From: Allomyces macrogynus ATCC 38327
Taxonomy: Eukaryota; Blastocladiomycota; Blastocladiomycetes; Blastocladiales; Blastocladiaceae
Length of the DNA stretch: 31,706 nt
Direction: 5' to 3'
NCBI GenBank assembly: GCA_000151295.1
Contig: GG745380.1
Coordinates: forward strand, 197,777-229,482
Shown here: positions 19,830 through 29,649 of the stretch, piece by piece
Layout: every line of letters begins with the position of its first letter
Position numbering within the stretch: position 1 is the stretch's first letter
Program-made: the position numbers and the translations under genes
The notes under the pieces: model-generated
Seen by the model: the letters and a program-made list of their open reading frames with translations, nothing else
The model's database searches: none
Told to the model about the DNA's origin: nothing

Positions 19830-20862
19830 AATGCCTGCGCCTTGCAGAATCAGGCGAGGGAGCTTGGGCAAGTCGCACACCCATGCGCTCCGGTATCATC
19901 ATGACCGCCGCCGCCGCGAAGTATCCAGGGCCACCAGTGCCGGAATCGTCACAACAGTCGAACCGCACGAACTTGATCGTTTCCGGCCATGGGACAAAAA
20001 AGCTGAGATTGAGGTGCTGCAGCGACATCGGCCACGGGGCATGGATCAGTGGGATCGCCTGGGATGCTTGCCATTGCAAATAGATCAATCCCGCGCATTG
20101 ACAGTGTTTCGATGGTCCGCGGAAGGTCGCCCATCAACAGTTTCAATAAAAGGCAACGCGTCCTCCCTCACGGTGCTCCGAATCGTTCAGTTCGAGCTGC
20201 AGCGTCTGAACTTGTGACGCTGCAAGCAGCTTCGCCAACTCCTGGACGGCTTGCATCACATCTGCGGCACTATCGTTACTCGTGAGATTAAAATGAAAAA
20301 ATATGTGCCCCACAGTCGCCGAAATTCCGTCAAGAGTGCCTAGATGCACCAACACGCCCGCTGCCGAGCTCGGGCGGCACAAATCTATGTACACATGGTG
20401 CGCATTTGGGAGTGCCACGTCCACCACCGCTTTCTTGTGCATACCCACGTCCAGGGAACGCAGTTGGTGGTGCGGGATTGGACCCAGCACCTCGTCGTAC
20501 CACGGCCGGACAGAGCCGCAGTTAGGGCATTGCTCAAATGGAGGCAGACAGAATCAGCTAGACGGTGAGCGGTGACCCACCAATTGCATCGTAACACAGG
20601 CCACCCGGGTCACCCGTAAAGTAATAACAACGCTTGTATCGCTCGCCGTGAGAGATCCTGCGCGCGTGCCACTACGACGGCGCGGTACGGATCACGGCAG
20701 TCACGGCGTGAGCGGAGAGAATGGGAGAAGCGCGCGCAAGTTGTTGCAATGCTGCTCGGTCGGAAGGGCGACATGACGAAGCAGCACATCTCGCGCCACA
20801 TCTGGGAGCGCTTCGAGTTTCGAAATTGGCGGAGGCGTTTGGTCGCAAATTGGCAACGTCAT
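19830..20862 (-). pseudogene. F-box-like/LRR pseudogene, duplicate of the gene at 25175-26578
   Basis: It starts at ATG 20862 with MTLPICDQTPPPISKLEALP, nearly the same as the intact relative (MTLPICDQTLPPISPLEALP). After HVA the frame shifts. RAALQQLARASPILSAHA continues in another frame, and TAPS is followed by TAG at 20672-20674, where the relative has CAG. Further pieces are VLGPIPHHQLRSLDVGM, ALPNAHHVYIDL, LAKLLAASQVQTLQLELND, LPRTIETLSMRGIDL and WPMSLQHLNL. Homology fades near 19900, so the C-terminal LRRs are lost. The upstream region also matches that of the intact gene until the transposon at 21018. Confidence 0.85.
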
Positions 20863-21017
20863 GACAAGTCTATCGAGTTGATTGCAACAGATGTAGGCAA
20901 ATATTGGGCGATGGCCGCCAACGGATGAGCGGAGTCAAGGAGCTGAGAGTTTTTGGAGAATGGTGCCTGGGCCTGGATTGACTCAAAGTCGCGTGAATCA
21001 ACGTCAATCAAGCTGTA

Positions 21018-21043
21018 CAGTGGTCACTCGTTAGAGCGCGCCT
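21018..21043 (+). repeat. left terminal inverted repeat of the transposon
   Basis: Begins CAGTGGTCACTCGTTAGAG; pairs with the reverse complement of 24546-24571. Confidence 0.88.
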
Positions 21044-21359
21044 GCCTGGGCGCGCGCGTTGTAACAAATCCGCGTTGTAATGAGAAATCACATGACCTGC
21101 ACTTGACTCTTCAACGTTGTAAACTCAGACGCTTCCACTACCACAACTGCCATGAAGACATTGCGGCCAACAATCACCTCATGAATGAACCCCGGCGTGG
21201 AGGGACGGCACGAGGTGCATGTACCATGGGCGTGTTCCGCGCACGCGTGAACCTTGAGCAGGTTCCACTCGCGCGTGCAGGATGGGCTTTTCTTTTCCAT
21301 TTTAGAGCGCGATCAGAATTCAGACAGACAATCAATTCAATAGCGATACTAGAAATACA

Positions 21360-23784
21360 TCACTCAAACGAGGCCAACTGCTTCTGCACATGGTACTCAA
21401 ACGTCGTCTTTCCGCGCTCTTTTGCCCCAATGGCCAGCTTCCGAAGGAGCTCCACATACTTGTCGTTGCTCACCTGCAAATGTGTCGATTCATCGACCTC
21501 ATCCACGACTGCCACGTCCCCACCATTCCCATCTGCTCCAGCATCATGACCCACGGTGGCCGCAAACACCTGCGCCCACTCACTCGGATCGTACGGTCCC
21601 AGAATATGGTCGGGTGCGTCTTCCTCGACGCCTTTCAGATCCGGATCCATGTGCCCACGCTCCACCCACGCATGGGCAATCTCCTTCAGCTCATTGGCTG
21701 ATGCAGGGGGCAGGTGACGCTGGGCCATGAAGTCGCGAATCGCATCCATCAGCTCCTGCATCTCCGCACCCACCAAGTCGTCACGATGCTCCATGGCCAT
21801 TTCAGTCAGCGACACAACCGCAGGATCTGTCAGCTGCAGGTTGGCATCCTGCAATGTGGTGCAGTTGAGACTGCGCAGCACCTTCTGCTGCTCATCGGTC
21901 AGAAATCCAGCCTTGAGCCAGCAGTTTCGGATCGTGATGGGCGACAGGTGATCAAGCGCGTTCAAGAGCAGCGTGACAACATCGAGCATTGAGAAGTTGC
22001 AGGCCAAGTATGGGTTCGTGAACTGCGTGTAGGTCTGATCCTTGGGGGTGGACACACAGTTGTGACCAATGATGTCCAAGAACTTGGGCAGCAGGAACGC
22101 GCGGTACATGGCCTTGAGCGAGCGGATTATTCCTTGGTCAGCTGGTTGGATGTGTGAGGTCACGTTTGGGTGCAAGAACTCAAGCTGGACATGCCGCAAG
22201 TTGAGACCCCTGTAGACGGCCGCATCAAGAATGTGAACGGATGCATTATCCACAAACAATAGACTCGGGTGCAAGAGCTTCGCATCAAACGCCTTGAGCC
22301 ACTTGGCAAAGAGCTTGCCCATCATCCACGCCGTTGACTGGTTGTGCCGGTAAAACACGCGACGGCAAAGATCGCCCCACCGCTCGCGGCCACCCGCTTC
22401 CTTCACGGCAGCAGGGGTCTTCGACTCGCCAATGACCATGAGGTCCTTGAACGTGCCTGTCACATTCGTGGCAATCAGGAACGTGATCTGGTCCTTGCGC
22501 ACCTCACTACCGTTGATCGGGGCAAACGCGTACGTGCGCCACAGGAGCGTGCGGTAGAAGAGTGCGCCCTTGTCGGCATTGCAGATGTGTTCTGAGGTCC
22601 AATCGACGGAAAGACGGTTCGCGTCGGCACGGACAGCTTTGAGCATATCCTCAGTCACTTTCCCACCCTCACCTGTAGGAATGGTTGGTTGGTGAGATCA
22701 AGGTATGCGAGTGGGAAATGATGAGGAGGAACACACCATGCATGACATACGACTTGAGCCCATGCCAGTGCAAAAACAGGTTGAGCCAACCAGGCGACGC
22801 CTTGAACGACCCCTCCTCAAGACCAAGTGCACCCGCCAGCTCAAGGGCCTTGGCCTCAATGAGCGTGCCGGTCACCGCGATCCTGTGGCCAATGAGCTCG
22901 CGAATCCAGCGGACGAGCGCCTTCTCAACCTTGAGCCCGAGCACTGTTTCACGGGTGCGCATGACCCACTCCAGGTGAGCGAATGCGTCGCGCGCCGCAA
23001 TGACCAAGTCCTTTTCCTTGTCGCACCACCCGCGGACAGTCGACTCCGTGAGATTGGGGTAGTTCTCGTCCCAGAATTGGCGCGCGAGATTGACCCACGA
23101 GATGGTTGGGTGCTCCTCATGGTACTCAATGACCTTGACCTTGAACTCGAGCGTGTAGTGCCCTCGGTGCTTGGGAGCATGAGGGTCAGCGTTGGCGTCC
23201 TCAAGCGGACACTGTCGACGAGTAGGTGTGGTCGTTAAACTGGTCGCCGTTGACAATGGTCACCATGGCGCGGGTGCATTCGGCTGCACCGACGCGTGTG
23301 CTGATGCCGGTGCCACAACTGGTGCCAGTGATCGAGCGGGTGCGAGGACGGTTGGAGCAGGCAGTCGAGTGGATGCCAGCAAGGTCACGGGTGCTGGAAG
23401 TCGAGTCATTGCCAGTTGAGCTGTCTTCACCGCGGCCGCACCGCCAATCACAGCACGGCGATGCTTCCGCGACACTGACGCACGAATCGGTGGGGCCGGA
23501 GGTGCAGCAGCAACCTCATGTGCAACATGAATTGGGTCGAATAACTCGTCGGGCGCAGTAACTGGGGCCATCGCGGGCCGCAGGGCAGATGCGAGCACGG
23601 CGCCAGTTGTCGCCGGCTGTGCGGGCGCTGCAGGGAGAGCAGTGGGCTTGAGCATTGCTTTGGTAAGCGTCATAGACGGTATAGTGGCCACGGGCAATGG
23701 CGCAGCAGTCGATGGTGCAGTGGTTGGCAGTGTCAGCGCTGGGCGAGTAACAGGTGCAGGGGCGGGTCCATGCTCAGCAGCCAT
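21360..23784 (-). CDS. pogo/Tigger-like transposase (CENP-B HTH plus DDE_1), about 3 exons
   Basis: The certain parts are 23211-22737 and 22672-21360, joined by a 64-nt intron (GTGTGT...CTACAG) that gives SYVMHGEGGKVTEDML, the typical pogo junction. Domains: a CENP-B/Psq-type HTH (YTLEFKVKVIEYHEEHP through STVRGWCDKEK), a second Tc5-like HTH (LKVEKALVRWIRELI to GWLNLFLHWHG), then the catalytic core. D is in NADKGALF (22572-22574), D in LLFVDNASVH (22248-22250), and D in QPADQGIIRS (22137-22139): DD36D, intact. The 5' end is uncertain. A Pro/Ala-rich frame from ATG 23784 joins by a 78-nt intron (23212-23289) that removes a TGA at 23260-23262. Alternatively ATG 23266 plus a 43-nt intron fits. 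The stop is TGA. Confidence 0.85.
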
Positions 23785-24180
23785 GGCGATTGGTGCTGGA
23801 ATCGGTCACGTTGAAGGAGGAAGACTCGGCGGCGCTGCAGGTGGAGCGGCTGCAGGGCCAAGGCGAGGATCAAGGTTGGGTTGCGGCAGCAGGTCTGCAT
23901 TTGCTGGTGGGAAGGCGGCGATCAGGCCGGGCAACGGGAAATAGCTCGCGGCATATGGAGACGCTGCCCATGGCGGGTACGAAGCAGCGTACGCACAGTA
24001 GGCCATCAGACTGGGCGGGTAGGTGGCAGACAAATCGTCATTGAACACACTGCACGCAAACGCGCCACTAGCGAAGCCAGTGCTTGCCAGCGCGTAGGAG
24101 TAAACATCAGCGACGGGTGCGTGCGAGCCCGCAGACAGTGGCAGTGCGCCGGGCGCGGTTGGGAAGTTGGAGCCGTTCAT
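23785..24180 (-). other. Pro/Ala-rich open frame upstream of the transposase, interrupted by TGA
   Basis: From ATG 24180 an open frame (NGSNFPTAPGALPLSAG..., low-complexity Pro/Ala/Tyr) runs in the same phase as the transposase N-terminus, but is cut by TGA at 23806-23808. It lies inside the transposon. It could be 5' UTR, a short leader ORF or a former N-terminal extension. No domain is recognised. Confidence 0.35.
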
Positions 24181-24545
24181 GATCGCGCACAGGTGCCATG
24201 GTGGGATGAAATGTTGCGGTCGAGCAAATACGCGGTGGAGGAGCGTGTTGATGGCGCCGCACGCGCTCGAGGCAGACAGGATCAGTTGCAGGCGGTCGCG
24301 AGAGACACGGCGATGAGTGTGCGCACGGTCGAATCGTGTGGGGTTGCGTCAGATCACGTCGACGATGGTGGAGGGTGGTCGACAGCCGTGGTGGAGGAGA
24401 CGCGTTGTAGCAAGTGAGCAGCCAGCTGGCGGGCAACGTTGGAAAGGAGGGGCGTGGAAAGCGCGTTGTATCGAGAGAAAGTTTACACGGCGGCCTGTGT
24501 TGAAAGCCAGGGGGCAGGCCAACAAGGCGCGTTGGGGAAGGAGAG

Positions 24546-24571
24546 AGACGCACTCTATCAAGTGACCACTG
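24546..24571 (-). repeat. right terminal inverted repeat of the transposon
   Basis: Its reverse complement begins CAGTGGTCACTTGATAGAG. It differs from the left repeat at four of the first 26 positions. TA follows at 24572-24573. Confidence 0.88.
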
Positions 24572-24573
24572 TA

Positions 24574-25174
24574 ACCTGCAAAGCTGCCACGGAAAGTCGC
24601 GCCTGCCAGCGACATTAGGAGCATCACGACACACATAACAGGACGAGGACCCCTGTACATAGGACCTGCCAGCTGAGGATATGCATGTGTGATGCATGCT
24701 CGTGGAGGGCGGGTGCGCCATGGACGCGACTTGCAATGACGGCCAAACCGACCACCAGCGTGTGGGTTCTTGTTCGATATTTTTGGTGGCCATGGACGAA
24801 GACACCCTGCTGGCAGGGCCACGGAGAGCGATTACCTTGCCGACCGCTGAGCCTGAGGCAACGATTGAGACGACTTTGGAGGGACCCGGACATGATTCTG
24901 AGGGATGCTGAACGCGCGATTGATTTCCCAAACAAATGCAGAAATGCGGGGGCTTATGAGTAGGCATCGTCGTGAGCGGCAGCTATGCCATCACAAGAGC
25001 CAGTCAAAGAACACAATGGTTTTGGTGTGCCAAGAAAATTCTGCTCAACACAACAGGTAGGCTCTGCTTTGTTTCGAGACCTGAAGTGTGCGGAAAGCAT
25101 TCATTCAAATTAGGGCAACAGAATCATTGATTGCATCATAGCCAGACACGCCCGGCAACTTATTACGGCCGTTC
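24574..25174. other. intergenic, no gene seen
   Basis: About 600 bp from the transposon's right flank to the stop of the LRR gene. Open frames here have no recognisable motif. Confidence 0.4.
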
Positions 25175-26578
25175 TCAGCGAGTGCGAAGTTCACGCACCC
25201 GTCGCAACAGAACGGGCCCAAGCGCATTTGAAATCAACCCATTCTCGCGATCCCACGTCAACTCGAGCGATCGCAACCGTGGAACATGCTGTTCGAGCGC
25301 AGAAAACACTGGTACCGACTGGTCATTCTCGCCCAGCTCAAAATTGACCAAACCAACGTGCTCAAGCGGCATGTGGTGGAGAAGCGGCATGGCTGTCGTA
25401 GCGAACGCTTCAAGCGGCAAAAAGGGTTCCGAAAACTTGGGGAGTTCCAGCTGGAGCGAGCGGAGTATTGGGCATTTCGTGGCCAGAGTTTGAATAATGG
25501 CGTGCAACTCCCCATGCAGGAGCGAGTCGAGCGTAGTCATAATCTCTGCGAACCGGAACCGAAACGATGTCAGGGACGGCACCAGACAGGCAAGGACGCT
25601 GTCGCGTTCTGACCTCGCAGACAGTTTCAGATCGCCAAGCTCGAGCGTCTTGAGCAGCAAGCGGGCCGCAGCAAGTGAGGGCAGCATCCGAGCAATGATC
25701 GAACCAACCGAGCCGTCGCGGCCCATGTCCAAAATGATATGCTGCAGCGACTTGGGCCACGGCACATGAATCAAACGATCATTGCCCATCTGTTCTGTCC
25801 CAAATTTAACCCCGCACATGGACAGCGACTCGATGGTCCGCGGAAGACCCTTGACCAAGAGTATTTCAACGACAGGCGCGATGCTTTCGTATTGGAGATG
25901 AGGAATGTCCAGCTTGATGCAAAGCGTCTTCGCTTGCGACTCGGCGAGCAGCTCCGCCAACTGCCGAGCGATTTGTTCGGCCTTGACATGATTTCGAGCC
26001 CCATAGAGACGCAAATCAACGGCCAAGTGTCGAACAGTTGCTGGAATCCCGCCAAGTGCGTCTAAGTGGTTCAAAATGATCGTCGCCCCGCGCAGATGCG
26101 GCAATTCAAAGTGCAGAAACTCCGTGTTCGGGAGCAGCTTTCCCACCGCCAATTTCGTGCCCATTTTCACGTCCAGCGTGCGCAACTGGTTGTACGGGAT
26201 CGGACCAAGTACTTCTCTGTGCCATGGCCGGACCGGGCCGCAGTTGGGGCACTGCTCAACCGCAGGCATAATCAAGTAGACGGCAAGTGGCGACGCGGTG
26301 GCGTCGTAACCCAGGCTACCCTCACCATGCTCGACAAAACTGCAGCAGACAAGCTGATCGCCACGAGAAAGCGTGAGCGCGTGCCACTGCGACGGCGCAG
26401 TGCGGATTGCAGCAGTCAGGGCATGAGCGTAGAGAGCGGGAGAAGCGCGCGCAAGTTGCAGCAGGGCAGCTCGGTCGGTTCGGGCAATGTGACCAAGCAC
26501 CACATCTCGCGCCACGTCTGGCAGCGCTTCGAGTGGCGAAATTGGCGGGAGCGTCTGGTCACAAATGGGCAACGTCAT
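25175..26578 (-). CDS. F-box-like/LRR family protein, intact, 467 aa
   Basis: A single exon from ATG 26578 to TGA 25175-25177. The F-box-like block is PLEALPDVARDVVLGHIART with AALLQLARASPALYAHA. Next are SLGYDATASPLAVYLI and VLGPIPYNQLRTLDVKMG. LRR-type units include ILNHLDALGGIPATVRHLAV, LAESQAKTLCIKLD, GLPRTIESLSMCGV, WPKSLQHIILDMG, LLKTLELGDLKL, LVPSLTSFRFRF, CPILRSLQLEL and VPRLRSLELTWDRENG. A CPNC motif at about 112-115 is a feature of this subgroup. It lacks the last repeat seen in the 14438 gene. It is the intact counterpart of the pseudogene at 19830-20862, in the same orientation about 5.7 kb away. Function unknown; a substrate-recognition role is an analogy only. Confidence 0.85.
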   Translation of the reverse strand: MTLPICDQTLPPISPLEALPDVARDVVLGHIARTDRAALLQLARASPALYAHALTAAIRTAPSQWHALTLSRGDQLVCCSFVEHGEGSLGYDATASPLAVYLIMPAVEQCPNCGPVRPWHREVLGPIPYNQLRTLDVKMGTKLAVGKLLPNTEFLHFELPHLRGATIILNHLDALGGIPATVRHLAVDLRLYGARNHVKAEQIARQLAELLAESQAKTLCIKLDIPHLQYESIAPVVEILLVKGLPRTIESLSMCGVKFGTEQMGNDRLIHVPWPKSLQHIILDMGRDGSVGSIIARMLPSLAAARLLLKTLELGDLKLSARSERDSVLACLVPSLTSFRFRFAEIMTTLDSLLHGELHAIIQTLATKCPILRSLQLELPKFSEPFLPLEAFATTAMPLLHHMPLEHVGLVNFELGENDQSVPVFSALEQHVPRLRSLELTWDRENGLISNALGPVLLRRVRELRTR

Positions 26579-27237
26579 GACAGCTTGCTTGAGCTGATTG
26601 CAACAGTTGCAGGCGATTGATTTTGCAGTTGACGTCTACAAGAGAGAAGAGAGCCGCACCTCTTGGGCTGGAAGCGGATGGGGGTGCGAAGAGAGGGCCT
26701 TTCATCATGACTCGAAGGCGCGTGATTCCACGTCAATCAGACCCTCTTCTCATCCGCAAGACGGTTCAGAGCGCTGGATTAGCACTGTGGGACCGCAGGC
26801 CGAGTGGTTGAGGTGGAGGGCGGATGAGCGCGACCCCTACAACAGCCTCCAACGTCGTGGCCTCGGCCAAATGCGCATTAAGTGTCAGAGAATCGCGCCC
26901 ATCTTATACGAAACAGCATGCTCGAGCGCGCGATGATTGTCTTTGGCCGAAGCGCGCTATCATATTGTCGGTGGTTCTATTTTACAGGCTTGGCCCGATG
27001 GAAGGGCCGACGATGGCCCGGTATGGGTTGACGTGTTGTGCTTGTGCAACCTCGCGGCGCCTCATGACGAATGGCCACAGCACCTGAAGGAAAAGGTCGC
27101 GACCTCTGGCTTCATCCGTTCTCTCCTCCAGCTTCTTTCTCCACCACACACAAGGCAGCACGACCTCCCGCAAGTATCCCAACTGCACAGTGTCGATCCC
27201 GCGCTCCCTGTCCACGACCACCAGTATCGCCACCACC
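26579..27237. promoter_or_regulatory. divergent region between the LRR gene and pyroglutamyl peptidase
   Basis: 659 bp between two outward-facing starts. Positions 26579-26741 are homologous to 20863-21010 upstream of the related pseudogene, including a shared ACGTCAATCA core (CRE-like half site). No further gene is seen. Confidence 0.5.
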
Positions 27238-28140
27238 ATGACCGCGACCCAAGCGCACGACGTGATTGTCCTCGTGCACCCCGACACGGACCTCGACGAC
27301 GCCAAGACGCTCGTCGTGACCGGGTTCGGCCCGTTCCTGCAAATCAAGACCAACCCTTCCAACATTGCCGTCACGGCGCTCGCCAAATCCTTCACCCCGC
27401 CCGTCGGCGTTCGCGTCGTGATCGCGCCGAAGGTGGAAGTCGCGTACGAGCCCGTGCGCGACCTGATTCCGTACCTGTGGGAGACCTACGAGCCCGACTT
27501 TTCGCTCAACGTGGGTGTGGGCCTGCGCGGCGCGTTCAAAGTGGAGCGGTTTGCCAAGAACCGCGGGTATGGGTCAGTCGATGTGCGCAACGTCTACGTG
27601 AACGGTGCGCGGCCCGTCGGGCAGGTGGATGCTCCCACGGCGACCGCGGGCGAGGAAGGGGCCAAGGACGCGATGCGTAAGGGCGGGCCCGTCGGGCGGC
27701 CGGACCCAACGTCCGACGCGGCATGCGCGTGCCCGCCAGACCAGTTTCCGGATGCCGAGGAGGTGTACGAGACGGCGCTCGATGTGAACCAGCTCGTGGA
27801 GCACCTGGCGCAGTGGTGGAACGCGGGCAAATCGGAAGATGCCGGGCGGTACCTGTGCGACTTCACGTATTACCAGTCGCAGTACCAGGCAGCGCAGCGC
27901 GAGGGCAAGGAGGGGTGCGCTTTGTTCTTCCATGTGCCGCCGGTCGGTCTGCCCTACCCGCAGGAGGTGCTGAACGAGGCCGTCGAGACGGTCGTGTCCT
28001 ACCTGTGCGAGCAGGTGTTGCTCGAGGGGAACGGCTGGCGCGATGCGGATGCCGAAGAAGAAGAGCACGAGGAGGGCGGTGAGGAAGAGGAGGAAGGCGA
28101 GGAAGAGGAAGGCGAGGAAGAGGAAGAGGAGGAAGAGTAG
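27238..28140 (+). CDS. pyroglutamyl peptidase I (C15 family), 300 aa with acidic tail
   Basis: This cysteine peptidase removes N-terminal pyroglutamate from peptides in the cytosol. The start ATG is at 27238 (CACCACCATGACC). Signature: VVTGFGPFLQIKTNPSN (26-42). The catalytic triad is intact: E103 in KVERFAKNRGY, C207 in GRYLCDFTYYQS and H232 in LFFHVPPVGLPYP. Compared with the roughly 210-aa family members it has an insert of about 40 residues (about 128-168, Gly/Ala/Pro-rich) and a C-terminal tail of about 25 Glu with scattered Gly (273-300) encoded by a GAGGAA purine run at about 28055-28137. It ends with TAG; AAATAAA occurs near 28186. It is tail to tail with EMC3, 78 bp apart. Confidence 0.94.
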   Translation: MTATQAHDVIVLVHPDTDLDDAKTLVVTGFGPFLQIKTNPSNIAVTALAKSFTPPVGVRVVIAPKVEVAYEPVRDLIPYLWETYEPDFSLNVGVGLRGAFKVERFAKNRGYGSVDVRNVYVNGARPVGQVDAPTATAGEEGAKDAMRKGGPVGRPDPTSDAACACPPDQFPDAEEVYETALDVNQLVEHLAQWWNAGKSEDAGRYLCDFTYYQSQYQAAQREGKEGCALFFHVPPVGLPYPQEVLNEAVETVVSYLCEQVLLEGNGWRDADAEEEEHEEGGEEEEEGEEEEGEEEEEEEE

Positions 28141-28218
28141 ATCGTTTCGTCCCATCACGACCTGTAACCGTTCCATTCTGTCCATCAAATAAATTGGCCC
28201 ATGTCTGTATTCCAAACC

Positions 28219-29264
28219 TCAACGGCGCTGAACGCGCGCCGTTAGCAACGCCGTGACACGGTCCTCGATCCCCTCCCCAATCCACAGCACCTGGTCGACA
28301 TCGAGCAGCTGCAGGTACTCGGTCTCGGACATGAACGCCTTTTCCAGCCCCTTGTCGGCACCGCCCATGCCGGGCAGCATCGGCATCCCCTGTTGCGGGA
28401 TCTCGGGCATCGGAATGTCGGTGGCCCCCGTGGCACTGGCACTGGCCGACGCGGCGAGCGGGTTCATGGCCGCCATGTCGCGCGAGTTGTCGGCCGCTAA
28501 GAACAGATTCGTGAAAAGGGTCAGTTTAGCGCAGCGAGTGGGACGAAAAGGGGTGGACAAGAAGCGTACCGTTGCCCTGGCCGAGGATCAGGCCAAAGAC
28601 AGGGTTCATGCCGAGGAAACTGATGAAGTACATCGACAGCGACGAGACCCAGGTTGCGTCGAGGTCGGGCGTGAGAATGCCCGACTGCAGCATCGACTTG
28701 AACCGCACGGTGAGCGGGAACGGCAGTTGAACTGAGAAATGCATTCGTTCGATCAGCTGCAGTCGAAACGCCAGCAATCCCAACCAGAGGACGCGACGCA
28801 AACGTACTGAGCAAGAAACCCGAGAAAAACGCTGACAGGAACGACATGATCAGCGCCTGCGGGACCATCATAGCCATGTTCTTCTTCATCCCGTCCATGG
28901 CCATTTCCATGCCGGCCATATCCGGCGGTGCCGGGCCGTCGTCGTTGGACACAGGCTTGGGCGTCGCCTTCAAGTACTTGCCGGCCTTGAACGCGTCCAT
29001 GAAGTAGCTCCGGCGCGCACGAACGGCGTCGGGGGGCAGGTGGCGCGCGTGCCGACGCAAGTTGACGGACCGCATCAGCGCTTGCGTCTGGCGCGTGTCG
29101 CGGTAGTCGACCTTGGCCGTGCCGGGCGGCGAAGCGAGCAGCAGCGTCACGTAGTGGCGCACGAGACCGACGAGCAGCATGATGGCCATGAGCGGGAGCA
29201 GGACCCAGTTGCGGATCGCCGGGTCGAGCACGATCACGGCCTTGGAGCCGTCGTAAAGCGCCAT
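28219..29264 (-). CDS. EMC3: ER membrane protein complex subunit 3, 3 exons, 298 aa
   Basis: EMC3 belongs to the Oxa1/YidC/Get1 superfamily (DUF106) and forms the membrane insertase groove of the EMC. The start ATG is at 29264 (ACCATGGCG). Exons: 29264-28808, 28731-28570 and 28496-28219. Introns: 76 nt (GTACGT...TCTCAG) and 73 nt (GTACGC...TCTTAG). The joins give SGFLLIQLPFPLTVRFKSML and LGQGNAADNSRDM, both family hallmarks. Predicted membrane segments are about 20-43, 132-153 and 179-204. RNWVLLPLMAIMLLVGLVRH and DATWVSSLSMYF match the conserved core. The C-terminal cytosolic domain runs through FMSETEYLQLLDVDQVLW. Normal family length is about 250-300. The stop is TGA, which shows that TGA works as a terminator here. 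Confidence 0.93.
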
Positions 29265-29649
29265 GGTGGATGGATGCTCGTGGTCGGTTGGGTGGTCGGT
29301 CAAGTTGGCGGGCCAATAAATTGCGGTTCGAGCGGCAACAGCTGCAACAGCCCTGCTGGAATATATAAATTCGGATTCGAATGCCGCGACTTGCAGTTGG
29401 TAGTCGGCGCGATTTGCAGCAGAAGCGCAACGTCGGCGTCGTCAACGGCAACGTGGAGGAAGGGCTGCGCGTTTGGTGATCTTCTCGTTCAGATCACGTT
29501 TGAACCGTGGCATGTCCCGCACAAGAAGTATAAAGCGTCTCGCGCAACCACCACTTCGCAAAGGCGCCGTCTTTCTTATTCAAATTCGACCTGCTTTAAA
29601 CTGATCGCAATCCACCAGCTTCGCACCGCAAGCTCATGCAGCCGTGTCT
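29265..29649. promoter_or_regulatory. EMC3 upstream region
   Basis: About 385 bp. An AT-rich TATATAAA-like stretch at about 29358-29366 lies some 95-100 bp upstream of the EMC3 start and may be part of its promoter. Otherwise no signal is seen before LRR homology begins. Confidence 0.35.

Larger units (their letters stand above)
21018..24571 (-). mobile_element. pogo/Tigger-type DNA transposon, 3554 bp
   Basis: It is bounded by inverted repeats that both begin CAGTGGTCACT and match at 22 of 26 bases. It is flanked by TA on each side (21016-21017 and 24572-24573), the target duplication of the Tc1/mariner/pogo superfamily. It carries one transposase gene on the minus strand with HTH and DDD domains. 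Subterminal GCGTTGTA motifs occur near both ends. It sits about 155 bp upstream of the start of the LRR pseudogene at 19830-20862. Intact termini and an intact catalytic triad suggest a fairly recent, possibly active insertion. Confidence 0.9.

Noticed and set aside
24107..24967. 286-residue minus-strand open frame spanning the transposon's right end
   Set aside because: It crosses the inverted repeat and target site and has no domain, so it is not a single gene.
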